The notes: generated from the letters alone by a model not told the origin. DNA of 64,000 nucleotides from Streptomyces toxytricini (GCF_014649915.1 NZ_BMTY01000008.1:58301-122300), one strand, 5' to 3'; numbered from the stretch's first letter, positions 34,665 through 43,803 are shown. Numbers and translations: made by a program.

Positions 34665-36989
34665 ATGAGCCGGCCTGAGAAGCAGTCAACCGTCCGATCC
34701 GGTGCCCGGGCGGGGGCCGTGCCCGCGGTGCCGTCCGCGACGTACCGCCTCCAGCTGACCCCGGAGTCCCCGTTCTCCGCGGCGGCGGCCGCCGTGCCGC
34801 ACATCGCCTCGCTCGGCGCCTCCCACCTGCACCTCTCCCCCGTCCTGGAGGCCGTCCCCGGCTCCCTTCACGGGTACGACGTCACCGACCACACCCGCGT
34901 ACGGGAGGAGCTCGGCGGGGAGGCCGGGCTGCGGGCGCTGGCCGGCACCGCCCGGGAGCACGGGCTCGGCCTCGTCCTGGACATCGTTCCGAACCACATG
35001 GCGGTGCCGCACCCGCTGCGGCTGAACCGGCCGCTGTGGGAGGTGCTGCGGGAGGGCCCGCGGTCGCCGTCGGCCCGCTGGTTCGACATCGACTGGGAGG
35101 CGGGCGGCGGCAAGGTGCTGCTGCCGCTGCTCGACCGGCCGTTCGACCCGGCCGACTGCGCGGTCGACGGCGAGGTGTTGCGCCACGGCACGTGGGAGTT
35201 CCCGCTGCGGCCGGGGACGGCCGGGCTGCCGCTGCCCGAGCTGCTCGCGGAGCAGTGGTACCGGCCCGCCCACTGGCGGACGGCGCGCACCGAGCTGAAC
35301 TACCGGCGCTTCTTCACCATCGCGCAGCTGATCGGCGTCCGGGTGGAGGACCCCGAGGTGTTCGCCGCCTCCCACGCCAAGGTGCTGGAGCTGGTGCGGG
35401 ACGGGGTGGCGGCCGGGCTGCGGATCGACCACGTGGACGGGCTCGCCGACCCGGAGGGCTACCTGCGGCGGCTGCGCGCCGGCGTCGGCGACGACTGCTG
35501 GGTGGTGGTGGAGAAGATCCTCGGCCGGCGGGAGCGGCTGCCGGCCGGCTGGCCCGTCGCCGGGACCACCGGCTACGACGCCCTCCACCGGGTCGACGGC
35601 GTGTTCACCTGCCCGGACGGCGCCGCCGAACTCGACCGCCGGTTCCGGGAGTCGACGGGCCTGCCGGGCTGGCGGGAGACGGCCCGCGCCTGCACCCGGG
35701 AGGTGCTGGAGGGCGACCTGGCCGCCGAGCTCGCCACCCTGGAACGGGCCGCGGGGCCGGAGCTCGCCCCGGCCGTGCGGGAGCTGCTCGTCGCCTACCC
35801 CGTCTACCGGCCCTACCCGGGCGAGGGGCGGCTCGACCCGCGGGCCGCGGCGGAGGCGGCCCGGCAGGCCGGCGCCGCGGCGGTGGAGGGCGTACGGGAG
35901 CTGATGGAGGCCGATGCGGGCTTCGCCGCGCGGTTCTCCCAGACGTCGGCGGCACTGCGCGCCAAGTCGCTGGAGGACCGGGCCTTCTACCGGTACGCGC
36001 CACTGCTGTCGGCGGCCGAGGTCGGGGCGGACCCGGGGCGGCCGGCCGTGTCCCCGGGGGAGTTCCACGCGTACTGCGCCGCGCTGGAGCGCGACTGGCC
36101 GTTCACCGGGACGGTGCTGTCCACGCACGACACGAAGCGGAGCGCGGACGTGCGGGCGCGGATCTCCGCCCTGTCGCAGGACCCCGGCCTGATGGGCCGG
36201 CCTGGCGGCCCGGACCCGCAGCTCGCGTGGGTGGCGCGGCAGACCGCCCTCGGACTCGGCGAGGTGCCGGAGCGGGAGGAGCGGCTGTCCGGGGCGCTGC
36301 TGAAGGCGGTCCGGGAGGCGGCGCTGCGGACCAGCTGGACCGAGCCGGACGAGGCGTACGAGGAGCTGGTCGCCGCTTGCGTGCCGGACGCGCAGGAGCT
36401 GCCGAAGGAGGCCGCGGAGGCGGCCCGGGCGAACCTGCTGGGGATGGTGCTGCTGCACCTGGCGATGCCGGGCGTCCCGGAGGTGTACCAGGGCTCGGAG
36501 TCGGAGTACCGGGCGCTGGTGGACCCGGACAACCGCCGGCCGGCCGTGTTTCCGCGGGAGGCGCTTGCCCGGCTGGACGCGGGGGCGGCGCCGCGCGGCC
36601 AGGCGGAGGAGAAGCTGGCCCTGACGGCCGCGCTGCTGCGGTTGCGGAGGGACCGGCCCGCGCTGTTCTCGGGGTACGCCCCCCTGGCCGGCCGCGGCCC
36701 GGCGGCCGCGCACTGCCTGGCGTTCACCCGTACGGGCGGTCTGGTGGCGGTGGCGACCCGGCTCTCGCTCCGGCTGGCCCGCGCGGGCGGCTGGCGCGAG
36801 ACGGTCCTGCCGCTTCCGCCGGGGAGGTGGGTTGCGCTGCTGCCGCCGGCGGGGGCGGAGGCGTACGGGGCGGAGGCCTACGGAGCGGACGCGTACGGGG
36901 CGCAGGCGTACGAGGGCGAGGCCCGCCTCGCGGACTTGCTGTCGGCCCGCCCGGTGGCGGCCTTGGTCCGCGCGGAGGGGACGGGGTGA
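34665..36989 (+). CDS. treY: Malto-oligosyltrehalose synthase
   Basis: A 774 residue GH13 enzyme that isomerises the reducing-end glucose of maltodextrins to an alpha,alpha-1,1 trehalose linkage. The start ATYRLQLTPESPF is the family N-terminus. Region I is DIVPNHMA near residue 111, region II GLRIDHVDGLADPEGYL near 250 with the nucleophile Asp, and region III VVVEKILGRRERLP near 283 with the acid Glu. STHDTKRSADVRARI near 485 supplies the third acid. ATG at 34665 is preferred over TTG at 34620. Near the C-terminus it carries four tandem A-x-A-Y-G/E repeats. It works with treZ at 40079. Confidence 0.95.
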   Translation: MSRPEKQSTVRSGARAGAVPAVPSATYRLQLTPESPFSAAAAAVPHIASLGASHLHLSPVLEAVPGSLHGYDVTDHTRVREELGGEAGLRALAGTAREHGLGLVLDIVPNHMAVPHPLRLNRPLWEVLREGPRSPSARWFDIDWEAGGGKVLLPLLDRPFDPADCAVDGEVLRHGTWEFPLRPGTAGLPLPELLAEQWYRPAHWRTARTELNYRRFFTIAQLIGVRVEDPEVFAASHAKVLELVRDGVAAGLRIDHVDGLADPEGYLRRLRAGVGDDCWVVVEKILGRRERLPAGWPVAGTTGYDALHRVDGVFTCPDGAAELDRRFRESTGLPGWRETARACTREVLEGDLAAELATLERAAGPELAPAVRELLVAYPVYRPYPGEGRLDPRAAAEAARQAGAAAVEGVRELMEADAGFAARFSQTSAALRAKSLEDRAFYRYAPLLSAAEVGADPGRPAVSPGEFHAYCAALERDWPFTGTVLSTHDTKRSADVRARISALSQDPGLMGRPGGPDPQLAWVARQTALGLGEVPEREERLSGALLKAVREAALRTSWTEPDEAYEELVAACVPDAQELPKEAAEAARANLLGMVLLHLAMPGVPEVYQGSESEYRALVDPDNRRPAVFPREALARLDAGAAPRGQAEEKLALTAALLRLRRDRPALFSGYAPLAGRGPAAAHCLAFTRTGGLVAVATRLSLRLARAGGWRETVLPLPPGRWVALLPPAGAEAYGAEAYGADAYGAQAYEGEARLADLLSARPVAALVRAEGTG
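36855..36914 (+). repeat. Four 15 bp tandem repeats inside treY
   Basis: Four in-frame 15 base units encode AEAYG, AEAYG, ADAYG and AQAYE at residues 731-750 of TreY. Units differ at a few positions. They lie beyond the catalytic barrel in a surface segment and are likely free to vary in copy number by slippage. Confidence 0.85.
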
Positions 36990-37042
36990 GGGGCGGCGGG
37001 GGCGGGGAGGCGCGGCCGCGGCAGCAGCGGCGCAGGCCGGCG

Positions 37043-37074
37043 GCGGCGCGGGCGCGCGGCGGCGCGGGCGCGCG
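37043..37074 (+). repeat. Tandem duplication of a 16 bp GC-only unit
   Basis: GCGGCGCGGGCGCGCG is present twice in direct succession, followed by a partial third copy. It consists only of G and C, and its function is not evident. Confidence 0.6.
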
Positions 37075-37155
37075 GCGGCGGATGAGCGGCGGACGCGCGA
37101 GGCGCACCTCGGCCCGCCCGGCGGAGCCCGACGGCGGCCCGCCCCGCGCCGGCCG

Positions 37156-37198
37156 CCCCGCCCCGTGCCGCGCCGCGCCGGGGCGGCACGGGGCGGGG
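37156..37198 (+). terminator. Perfect 16 bp stem hairpin downstream of treY
   Basis: CCCCGCCCCGTGCCGC (37156-37171) pairs perfectly with 37183-37198 around an 11 base loop. The stability should be extreme. It begins 167 bases after the treY stop and is followed by no U tract. A GC-type terminator for treY is the simplest reading. Confidence 0.5.
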
Positions 37199-37467
37199 GC
37201 CGGACCGGCGCCCGCCGGGAGCACCGCGGACCGGGCGACGGAGATCGCCATCGCGGACGCACGACGATCGAGCCGCGGGCACGCGGCGGACGTACGGCTC
37301 CCGGGCGGCGGCCGGAGGATGCCCGTGCAGTGGTCGCGCGGCGGACGTGCGGCTGCCGCTCGCCTCGCGGCGGCGAAGCTTTGGCCAAGGGCGAGGCGTT
37401 GGCCAGGGCATTTCCGTGAAGATGCGGGCCCGGATGAGCAGTAGCGGGCGTGCGCGGCGGGCATTGC

Positions 37468-38787
37468 ATGGAGGTGACCCACCACCAGGACATGCGCTAC
37501 CCCACACCGCGCGAACTCGCGCAGGCCGCCCGCGCGCTGGCGGACGAACACCCCCGCCGGGCACGGCTGCGCCGCGTCGGCGCCTCCCGGGCCGGGGAGC
37601 CGCTCTGGCTGCTCTCCGTCCGGCCCGGTGGCCCCGGTACCGCCCCGGACGGCGGCGAGGTGCTCGTCGTCGCGGGGGCCCACGCCAACGAGCCCGTCGG
37701 CGGCGCCACCGCCCTCGCCCTCGCCCGGCACCTGGCCGCCGGCCACCCGGCCCCGGGCAGCGGACCGCGGGCCGGCGGCGGCTGGCACTTCCTGCTGTGC
37801 GCCGACCCGGACGGCGCCGCGCTGCACCGCACCCCGCAACCGCGGTCGCTGCTCGACTACCACCGCAGCTTCTACCGCCCGCCGGGCCCGGAGCAGCCCG
37901 AGTGGGCGCCGTCCCTGCTGCCCGCGGACCGCCTCCCGCCGGAGACCCGGATCCTGACCGGGCTCATCGACGAGCTCCGGCCGGTGCTCCAGGTCTCCCT
38001 GCACGCCACCGACCTCGGCGGCTCCTGGGTACAGCTCACCCGCGACATACCGGGGCTGGCCGAGCCGTTCGCCAAGTCGGCCGCGGAGCTGCGGATCCCG
38101 GTCGAGACGGGCGCCTCGGACGCCGCCGGCTGGCCCTCCCCCGGCCCCGGGATCTTCGTCCTGCCGCCGGCCGGACCGGACGCCCCGCGGTCCTTCCACC
38201 CCGAGGACACCCGGCTCAGCACCTGGTACCGGGCCCACCGGCACGCCGGCACCACCGCCGTCGTCGAAGTCCCCATGTGGGCCTCCGACCTCGTCGACGA
38301 CCCGGCCCCGCACCCCGACCCGCGCGGCGCCCTCCGCGCGCTCGCCGACCGCCTGGCCCGGGACACCGCCCTGGTCGCCGCTGTCCGCGACCGCTCCGGC
38401 GGCCCGCCCGCGGAGGACGACGGCCCGGGCGCCGCGGCCCTGCTGCGCGCCGTCGACTGGACGCTCGGCCTGATCCCCGGCATCACGGCCGAGTGGACGG
38501 GCCCCGCGGCCCCGGCCGATGCCACCGCGGCCCGCATCCACAGCATCGACGCGTTCGGCCGCCGCCTCTCCCTGCGCGCCGCCTCGATGCTCCTGCGCGT
38601 CCTGCGCGGCCGCGGCCACCCCGCCGCCCCGGAACTGGACCGCCTGGTGACGGGCTGGTGCACGGATTTCGAGGCCCGTTTCCAGGCCCGCCCGGTCCCG
38701 ATCCCGACCCAGGTGGAACACCAGTCGCGGACGGTCCTCTCCACGTACACCCACCTGCTGAAATCCCCCCGGCCCGGCACCGACTGA
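37468..38787 (+). CDS. M14-family zinc carboxypeptidase-like protein
   Basis: A 439 residue protein with the M14 peptidase/AstE-type fold. The zinc motif HxxE appears as GAHANEPVGG near residue 70, and a later His in VSLHATDLGGSW near 177 is the probable third ligand. The catalytic Glu candidate is in VVEVPMWASDL near 265. No signal peptide is visible, so it probably acts inside the cell. The start is uncertain among 37450, 37468 and 37492; ATG 37468 (MEVTHHQDM) is chosen. The long structured spacer upstream separates it from treY, so it is likely a separate transcript. Confidence 0.8.
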   Translation: MEVTHHQDMRYPTPRELAQAARALADEHPRRARLRRVGASRAGEPLWLLSVRPGGPGTAPDGGEVLVVAGAHANEPVGGATALALARHLAAGHPAPGSGPRAGGGWHFLLCADPDGAALHRTPQPRSLLDYHRSFYRPPGPEQPEWAPSLLPADRLPPETRILTGLIDELRPVLQVSLHATDLGGSWVQLTRDIPGLAEPFAKSAAELRIPVETGASDAAGWPSPGPGIFVLPPAGPDAPRSFHPEDTRLSTWYRAHRHAGTTAVVEVPMWASDLVDDPAPHPDPRGALRALADRLARDTALVAAVRDRSGGPPAEDDGPGAAALLRAVDWTLGLIPGITAEWTGPAAPADATAARIHSIDAFGRRLSLRAASMLLRVLRGRGHPAAPELDRLVTGWCTDFEARFQARPVPIPTQVEHQSRTVLSTYTHLLKSPRPGTD

Positions 38788-38850
38788 CGCGGGGGCAGCC
38801 GGAGGCCGGTGTCGCGGGGACGTCCGGTGCGCCTGCCGTGCCGGGCCGGC

Positions 38851-39342
38851 TCATCGAGCGGTCGTGCCGTCCGGGGGGACGGGGAGGGTGTAGCGCTGTT
38901 TGGGGGCGGAGAGGGCTCCCTCGCGGGTGTAGAAGCGGCGGGCGCCCTCGTTCCAGTCCGGAGTCTGCCACTGGACCTCCGGGAGGTCCAGGTCGCGGGC
39001 CAGGGCGGTCACCGCGTCCAGCAGGGCAGCGCCCAGGCCGTGGCCGCGGGACTCCTCCGCGAGGTAGAGGCAGTCCATGTGGAGGTGGTGCCGGGCGTCC
39101 CAGAAGGAGAACTCGGCGGTGCAGGCCGCGTATCCGGCGACCCGGCCGGAGGGGTCCTCGGCGAGCAGGACCCAGGCCCGCGGCTCCGGGGCGAACAGGT
39201 GCGGGGCGAGCCGCTCGGCCAGGCCCGGCGGACGGGGGGCCGACTTCTCGTACGCGATGTGCCCGTGCATCAGCTCGGCCAGGCGGGGAAGGTCCTCCGG
39301 CCTGGCCGGGCGGATGGCGGGGGCGGCGGATTCGGGGTTCAC
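38851..39342 (-). CDS. GNAT family N-acetyltransferase
   Basis: A 163 residue acetyl-CoA-dependent transferase. The N-terminal IRPARPEDLPRLAELM and the acetyl-CoA motif LYLAEESRGHGLGAALLDAV (residues about 92-111, R-G-x-G-x-G/A pattern) are typical of the GCN5 fold. The C-terminal WNEGARRFYTREGA segment is the usual N-x-x-A-x-x-F-Y motif. This sequence style resembles SSAT-like amine acetyltransferases. The acceptor is unknown. Confidence 0.9.
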   Translation of the reverse strand: MNPESAAPAIRPARPEDLPRLAELMHGHIAYEKSAPRPPGLAERLAPHLFAPEPRAWVLLAEDPSGRVAGYAACTAEFSFWDARHHLHMDCLYLAEESRGHGLGAALLDAVTALARDLDLPEVQWQTPDWNEGARRFYTREGALSAPKQRYTLPVPPDGTTAR

Positions 39343-39397
39343 GGGGTCATCCTCCGTCCTCCGCCCCGGCCGCGCCCCATCCGCCCCGGCCGCTGCG

Positions 39398-39958
39398 TCA
39401 GGTGGAGGAGAGGCGGAAGGACATGCGGCCGAATCCGATCTGGTCGCCGTCGCGGACGACGATCGAGCCCGTCACCCTGCGGCCGTTGACGGTGGTGCCG
39501 TTCGAGGAGCCGAGGTCGGTGAGGATCCACATGCCGTCGCGCATGCCGAGTTCGGCGTGGACGCGGGAGACCGTTTCGTCGGTGAGGCGCAGGCCGTTGC
39601 CCGGGTCGCGGCCGATGCGCAGCGGCTGGGCGCCCGGGTGGGGCAGCAGCAGCTTGGGGAGCCGTTCGACGGTCCAGGCGCGCCGGACCCCCGCGGACAC
39701 GGCGGAGATGCGTCCGACCCAGCCGAACAGGCGCCGCGCCCACACGGTTTCGCCCTCGCGGCCGTCGAGGTCGGCGACCAGGACGGCGAGTTCCTCGGGG
39801 CGGCGGGCGACGAGGGCGAGCTCCATGCGGCGCAGGAACGTGTCGTGGGACAGCTTGCCCGCGGCCGCGCCTTCGCGGAGCTGGCCCAGGGCCCGGTCGC
39901 GCTCCGCGTCGGACAGGCGCGGCGCGGGGTAGGCGGGGAACTCGAAACTCGACGTCAC
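39398..39958 (-). CDS. DUF1707 and FHA domain-containing protein
   Basis: A 186 residue two-domain protein. Residues about 12-65 (PRLSDAERDRALGQLREGAAAGKLSHDTFLRRM...) are a DUF1707 domain, widespread in actinobacteria. Residues about 105-180 are an FHA domain that binds phosphothreonine, with IGRDPGNGLRL, the SRVHAEL strand and GSSNGTTVNGRRV all present, including the conserved Arg, Ser-His and Asn. It likely reads signals from Ser/Thr kinases. GTG start at 39958. Divergent from treZ across 120 bases. Confidence 0.9.
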   Translation of the reverse strand: MTSSFEFPAYPAPRLSDAERDRALGQLREGAAAGKLSHDTFLRRMELALVARRPEELAVLVADLDGREGETVWARRLFGWVGRISAVSAGVRRAWTVERLPKLLLPHPGAQPLRIGRDPGNGLRLTDETVSRVHAELGMRDGMWILTDLGSSNGTTVNGRRVTGSIVVRDGDQIGFGRMSFRLSST

Positions 39959-40078
39959 AGGGTGATTGTCGGCCCGTCGGGGCCGGAGTGTCCAGAACGG
40001 GGCCGGCCACCCGGCGATGATGGGTGCGGCACATGGCACAGCACACGTTCCGGTACGCCGACGACGAGGGGAACGCCC

Positions 40079-41824
40079 GTGCAGTTCGAGGTGTGGGCAC
40101 CGCTGACGGACCGGGTCGCGCTGCGGCTCGGGCAGGCCGAGCACGGCATGGAGCGCGACCCAGGCCGGCCGGGCTGGTGGGTGGTGCGGGTCCCGGCCGG
40201 CGACGGCGACCGGTACGGGTTCCGGTTGGGCGGCGCTGCGGAGGTGCGGCCCGACCCGCGCGGCCGGCGCCTGCCGGACGGCCCGGACGGCCTGTCCGCG
40301 GTGGTGGACACCGCCGCCCTGGCGCCGCAGGCGCCGCCGCCCGGCACCCGCCTGCAGGACGCGGTCCTGTACGAGCTGCACGTCGGCACGTTCACCCCCG
40401 AGGGCACCTTCGACGCGGCGGCCGCCCGCCTGCCGCACCTGGTCCGGCTCGGGGTCACGCACGTCGAGCTGATGCCCGTCTGCCCGTTCCCCGGACGGCA
40501 CGGATGGGGGTACGACGGGGTGGCGCCGTGGGCGGTGCACGAGCCGTACGGGGGCCCGGCGGGGCTGGCCCGGTTCGTGGACGCCGCCCACCGGGCCGGG
40601 CTCGGGGTCGTGCTGGACGTCGTGCACAACCACCTGGGGCCCACCGGGAACCACCTGCCCGCCTTCGGGCCGTACTTCACGGACGCGCACCACACCCCGT
40701 GGGGAGCGGCGGTGAACCTGGACGGCCCCGGCTCCGACGAGGTCCGCGCGTACTTCCTCGGCAGTGCGCTGGCCTGGCTGCGGGACTACGGGATCGACGG
40801 GCTGCGCCTGGACGCCGTGCACGCGCTGGCCGACGGGCGGGCGCTGACGTTCCTGGAGGAGCTGTCCGCCGCGGTGGACGCGCTCGCCGCCGAGACGGGG
40901 CGGCCGCTGTTCCTGATCGCGGAGTCGGACGCCTGCGATCCGCGGACGACGACGCCCCGCGCGGCCGGCGGGCTCGGCCTGCACGCCCAGTGGAACGACG
41001 ACTTCCACCATGCGCTGCACGGTGCGCTGACCGGCGAATCGCAGGGCTACTACGCCGACTTCGCCCAGGCCCCGTTCGCCGCGCTGGCGAAGACGATGAC
41101 GCGGGCGTTCTTCCACGACGGGACGTGGTCCTCCTTCCGGGGGCGCACGCACGGCCGGCCGGTGGACCGCCGCCGGACGCCCGCGCACCGGTTCCTCGGG
41201 TACGCGCAGACGCACGACCAGGTCGGCAACCGGGCGCAGGGCGACCGGCTCGCCGCGTCGGTGTCGCCGGGGCTGCAGGCGTGCGCGGCGGCGCTGGTGC
41301 TGGCGGGGCCGTTCGTGCCGATGCTGTTCATGGGCGAGGAGTGGGGTGCGGGCACGCCGTGGCAGTACTTCACCGACCATCCCGACCCGGACCTGGCCCG
41401 GGCCGTGCGGGAGGGCAGGCGGCGGGAGTTCGCCGCGCACGGGTGGCGTCCCGAGGAGGTCCCGGACCCGCAGGACCCGGCCACCCGGGAGCGGTCCTGC
41501 CTGGACTGGGCGGAGCCGGAGCGGCAGCCGCACGCGCGGCTGCTGGACTGGTACCGGACGCTGGTGGCGCTGCGGCGCACGCATCCGGACCTGCGGGATC
41601 CCGATCTGGCGGCGGTGCGTGTGGCGTACGACGAGGAGCGGCGCTGGCTGACGTTCCGCCGGGGCGACGTCCGGGTGGTGGTGAACGCGGCCGCGGAGCC
41701 GGCGACGGTCGCGCTGGGCCGGAACGGGGTGCGGGTCCTGGCCGCGTGGGAGGAGGTCCCGCATCCGGACGCGGAGGGGCGCGTCCACGTCCCCGCGGAG
41801 TCGGTGGTCGTCCTCGGGCCGTGA
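40079..41824 (+). CDS. treZ: Malto-oligosyltrehalose trehalohydrolase
   Basis: A 581 residue GH13 enzyme that releases trehalose from the product of TreY. An N-terminal CBM48-like domain (FEVWAPLTDRVALRL) precedes the barrel. Conserved regions are DVVHNHLGPTGNHL near residue 180, the nucleophile Asp in GLRLDAVHAL near 241, Glu in LFLIAESDACDPR near 280, and YAQTHDQVGNRA near 379. GTG at 40079 starts the family N-terminus. The C-terminal beta domain follows. It is separated from treY by an M14 gene and two minus-strand genes, so it is not in the same operon. Confidence 0.95.
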   Translation: MQFEVWAPLTDRVALRLGQAEHGMERDPGRPGWWVVRVPAGDGDRYGFRLGGAAEVRPDPRGRRLPDGPDGLSAVVDTAALAPQAPPPGTRLQDAVLYELHVGTFTPEGTFDAAAARLPHLVRLGVTHVELMPVCPFPGRHGWGYDGVAPWAVHEPYGGPAGLARFVDAAHRAGLGVVLDVVHNHLGPTGNHLPAFGPYFTDAHHTPWGAAVNLDGPGSDEVRAYFLGSALAWLRDYGIDGLRLDAVHALADGRALTFLEELSAAVDALAAETGRPLFLIAESDACDPRTTTPRAAGGLGLHAQWNDDFHHALHGALTGESQGYYADFAQAPFAALAKTMTRAFFHDGTWSSFRGRTHGRPVDRRRTPAHRFLGYAQTHDQVGNRAQGDRLAASVSPGLQACAAALVLAGPFVPMLFMGEEWGAGTPWQYFTDHPDPDLARAVREGRRREFAAHGWRPEEVPDPQDPATRERSCLDWAEPERQPHARLLDWYRTLVALRRTHPDLRDPDLAAVRVAYDEERRWLTFRRGDVRVVVNAAAEPATVALGRNGVRVLAAWEEVPHPDAEGRVHVPAESVVVLGP

Positions 41825-41849
41825 CGCGGGCGGCTCCCCGGCCTCCGGT

Positions 41850-42713
41850 TCAGGCGGGCGCCGTGAGGCGTGCGGCCAGGGCGGCCGCGGCAGGGGTCGG
41901 CGTACGGGGGGTGAGCAGCTCGGTGCGGTGGACCAGCCGGGTGCCGGCGAGCGGTACGGCGGCCCCGGCCGCGCCCGCCGCGGCGGTTTCGGCGACGCGG
42001 CGGGGCAGCAGGGCCAGCCCGTGCCCGGCGGCGGCCAGGGCGCACAGGGCGTGCAGGTCGGTGCCGTCGTACCGCAGGGCGGGGGTGGTGCGGGCGGCGG
42101 CGGGCGGGGCGAGTCCGACGTGCGGGGCGTCGAGCCAGCGGGCGTCGGCCAGGTCGTCCAGCCGCAGCGCGGCCCGCCCGGCGAAGGGGTGCCCGGCCGG
42201 GAGCAGGACGGCGAGGGGTTCCTCCGCGACGCCGGTGACGGCCAGCGGTGCCACGTCGGGCAGCCGGAGCGGGTCGCTGGGGGCGGCCGTGCCGTCGGTG
42301 ATTCCGAGGTCGCAGCCGCCGGTGGCGACGGCTGCGGGCACCGCGGAGGGCGGGACGACCCGCAGTTCGACGCCGGTGGAGGGCAGTGCGGCGAGCAGCG
42401 CCGGGCCGACGGCGAGCGGGGACGCGGCGAGGGTCAGGCGGCCGGGCGGGGCCGCAGCCAGCCGGCGGACGTCGGCGCGGGCGGCGTCGATCCGGAGCAG
42501 CAGCGGCGCGGCGTGTTCGAGGAGGCGGTGCCCGGCGGGGGTGGGGGCGACGGGGCGGCGGGTCAGCAGGCCGGTGCCCAGGTCGGCCTCCAGGGCGGCG
42601 ATGTGCTGGGAGACGGCCGACTGGGTGTAGCCGAGCTCGCGGGCGGCGGCGGAGAAGGACGCCAGCCGGGCCACTGCGGCGAAGGTGCGGAGCAGGTGCG
42701 GATCCATGGCCAT
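41850..42713 (-). CDS. LysR family transcriptional regulator
   Basis: A 287 residue LTTR. The N-terminal winged helix-turn-helix (LLRTFAAVARLASFSAAARELGYTQSAVSQHIAALEADLG) is at residues 6-46 and the periplasmic-binding-like effector domain fills the rest. The start is 71 bases from the divergent amidotransferase-like gene, the usual layout in which an LTTR controls its neighbour. ATCGCTTATCGAT (42716-42728) has ATCG/CGAT arms next to the start and is a candidate part of the binding site. Confidence 0.9.
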   Translation of the reverse strand: MAMDPHLLRTFAAVARLASFSAAARELGYTQSAVSQHIAALEADLGTGLLTRRPVAPTPAGHRLLEHAAPLLLRIDAARADVRRLAAAPPGRLTLAASPLAVGPALLAALPSTGVELRVVPPSAVPAAVATGGCDLGITDGTAAPSDPLRLPDVAPLAVTGVAEEPLAVLLPAGHPFAGRAALRLDDLADARWLDAPHVGLAPPAAARTTPALRYDGTDLHALCALAAAGHGLALLPRRVAETAAAGAAGAAVPLAGTRLVHRTELLTPRTPTPAAAALAARLTAPA

Positions 42714-42784
42714 CAGAATCGCTTATCGATCATGCAGGAACAATCGTTGGCGCTGAACGCGGGGCGGCCCGCAGGATGATCCGC

Positions 42785-43537
42785 ATGACCACCGACACAC
42801 CCGCCCGCACCCCCCGCCACACACGTCCCGCGCGCATCGCGCTCGTCGGCGACCGCTCCCCGCACGTCGAGTCCCACGTGCGGATCCCGCGCCTCCTCGA
42901 CGTCCTCGCCTCCCGCGACGGGCTCGTCCTCGACGCGTACTGGATCCCGACCGCCGGGGCCGCGGCCGAGGCCGCCTCCGGCTCGCTCGCCCGCTTCGAC
43001 GCGGTCTGGGTACTGCCCGGCAGCCCGTACGCCAGCGAGGCCGGCGCGCTCGCCGCGATCCGGACCGCCCGCGAGGAGGGCATCCCCTTCCTCGGGACGT
43101 GCGGCGGCTTCCAGCACACCCTGCTGGAGTTCGCCCGCTCGGTGTGCGGGCTTGCGGTCGGGCACGCGGAGAACGACCCCGCCGCCGAGGACCTGCTCAT
43201 CGCGCCGCTCGCCTGCTCGCTCGTCGGACACGAGGGCCTGGTGCGGGCGGAGCCCGGCTCGCTGGCCGAGGCGGCGCTGGGAGCGGAGCAGAGCCTGGAG
43301 CGCTACCACTGCAACTTCGGCCCGGACCCCCGCCACCTGCCGGCGCTCGCCGCGCACGGGCTGCGGCTGTCCGGGCACGACGGGGACGGGCAGCTTCGGA
43401 TGGCGGAGCTGCCGGGGCACCCGTTCTTCCTGGCCACCCTCTTCCAGCCGGAGCTGTACGGCGACGGGAGCCGCCCGCACCCGGTGGTGAAGGCCCTCGC
43501 GGCGGCTGCCGTGGCGCACGCCGCGGCCACCGGCTGA
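42785..43537 (+). CDS. CTP-synthase C-terminal-related glutamine amidotransferase-like protein
   Basis: A 250 residue class I glutamine amidotransferase fold. The nucleophile Cys lies in FLGTCGGFQHTLLE near residue 105, the family elbow G-x-C-x-G-x-Q, and it resembles the amidotransferase half of CTP synthase rather than a full enzyme. The catalytic His may be in the FFLATLFQPEL segment, where the expected H-P-E reads Q-P-E, so true glutaminase activity is doubtful. ATG 42785 has AGGA eight bases upstream; 42776 is an alternative. Probably regulated by the divergent LysR protein. Substrate unknown. Confidence 0.82.
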   Translation: MTTDTPARTPRHTRPARIALVGDRSPHVESHVRIPRLLDVLASRDGLVLDAYWIPTAGAAAEAASGSLARFDAVWVLPGSPYASEAGALAAIRTAREEGIPFLGTCGGFQHTLLEFARSVCGLAVGHAENDPAAEDLLIAPLACSLVGHEGLVRAEPGSLAEAALGAEQSLERYHCNFGPDPRHLPALAAHGLRLSGHDGDGQLRMAELPGHPFFLATLFQPELYGDGSRPHPVVKALAAAAVAHAAATG

Positions 43538-43666
43538 CGGGAGCACCCGGGCGGCGGCCCGCGGCTGCCCGCGGCAGCGCGGCCGCGGGCGGCGTGTCGC
43601 GGTACCGCCCCGCTGATCGGCTATGCTGTGCGTGCACATCGAACGGGCGGCCCGCCGCCCGTCGTG

Positions 43667-43739
43667 GTGGGTGTAGCTCAGTTGGTAGAGCACCTGGTTG
43701 TGGTCCAGGTGGCCGCGGGTTCGAGTCCCGTCACTCACC
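43667..43739 (+). tRNA. tRNA-His (anticodon GTG)
   Basis: A full cloverleaf is visible. Acceptor GTGGGTG pairs with CACTCAC, and the D arm carries GCTCAGTTGGTAGAGC. The anticodon stem CCTGG/CCAGG encloses TTGTGGT with anticodon GTG at 43700-43702, and the T arm has GCGGGTTCGAGTCCCGT. The discriminator is C, diagnostic for tRNA-His, and a G at 43666 can serve as the extra G-1. CCA is not encoded. TATGCT at 43622-43627 is a probable -10. Confidence 0.97.
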
Positions 43740-43746
43740 CTTCAGA

Positions 43747-43786
43747 CCCGTGGGGCGCGATTTCTGTCGCGCCCCACGGGCTTTTC
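43747..43786 (+). terminator. Rho-independent terminator after tRNA-His
   Basis: CCCGTGGGGCGCGA (43747-43760) pairs perfectly with 43767-43780 around TTTCTG, followed by CTTTTCC. A 14 bp stem with a U run is a textbook intrinsic terminator. It also lies just after the alpha/beta hydrolase stop on the other strand. Confidence 0.92.
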
Positions 43787-43803
43787 CGTTTCCTGCCCCC
43801 GGT

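Larger units (their letters stand above)
36990..37467. other. 478 base spacer between treY and the M14 gene
   Basis: No gene is supported. Frames across it translate to Arg/Pro/Gly-rich noise. It contains a duplicated 16 bp unit (37043-37074) and a very strong hairpin (37156-37198), listed separately. Confidence 0.55.
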
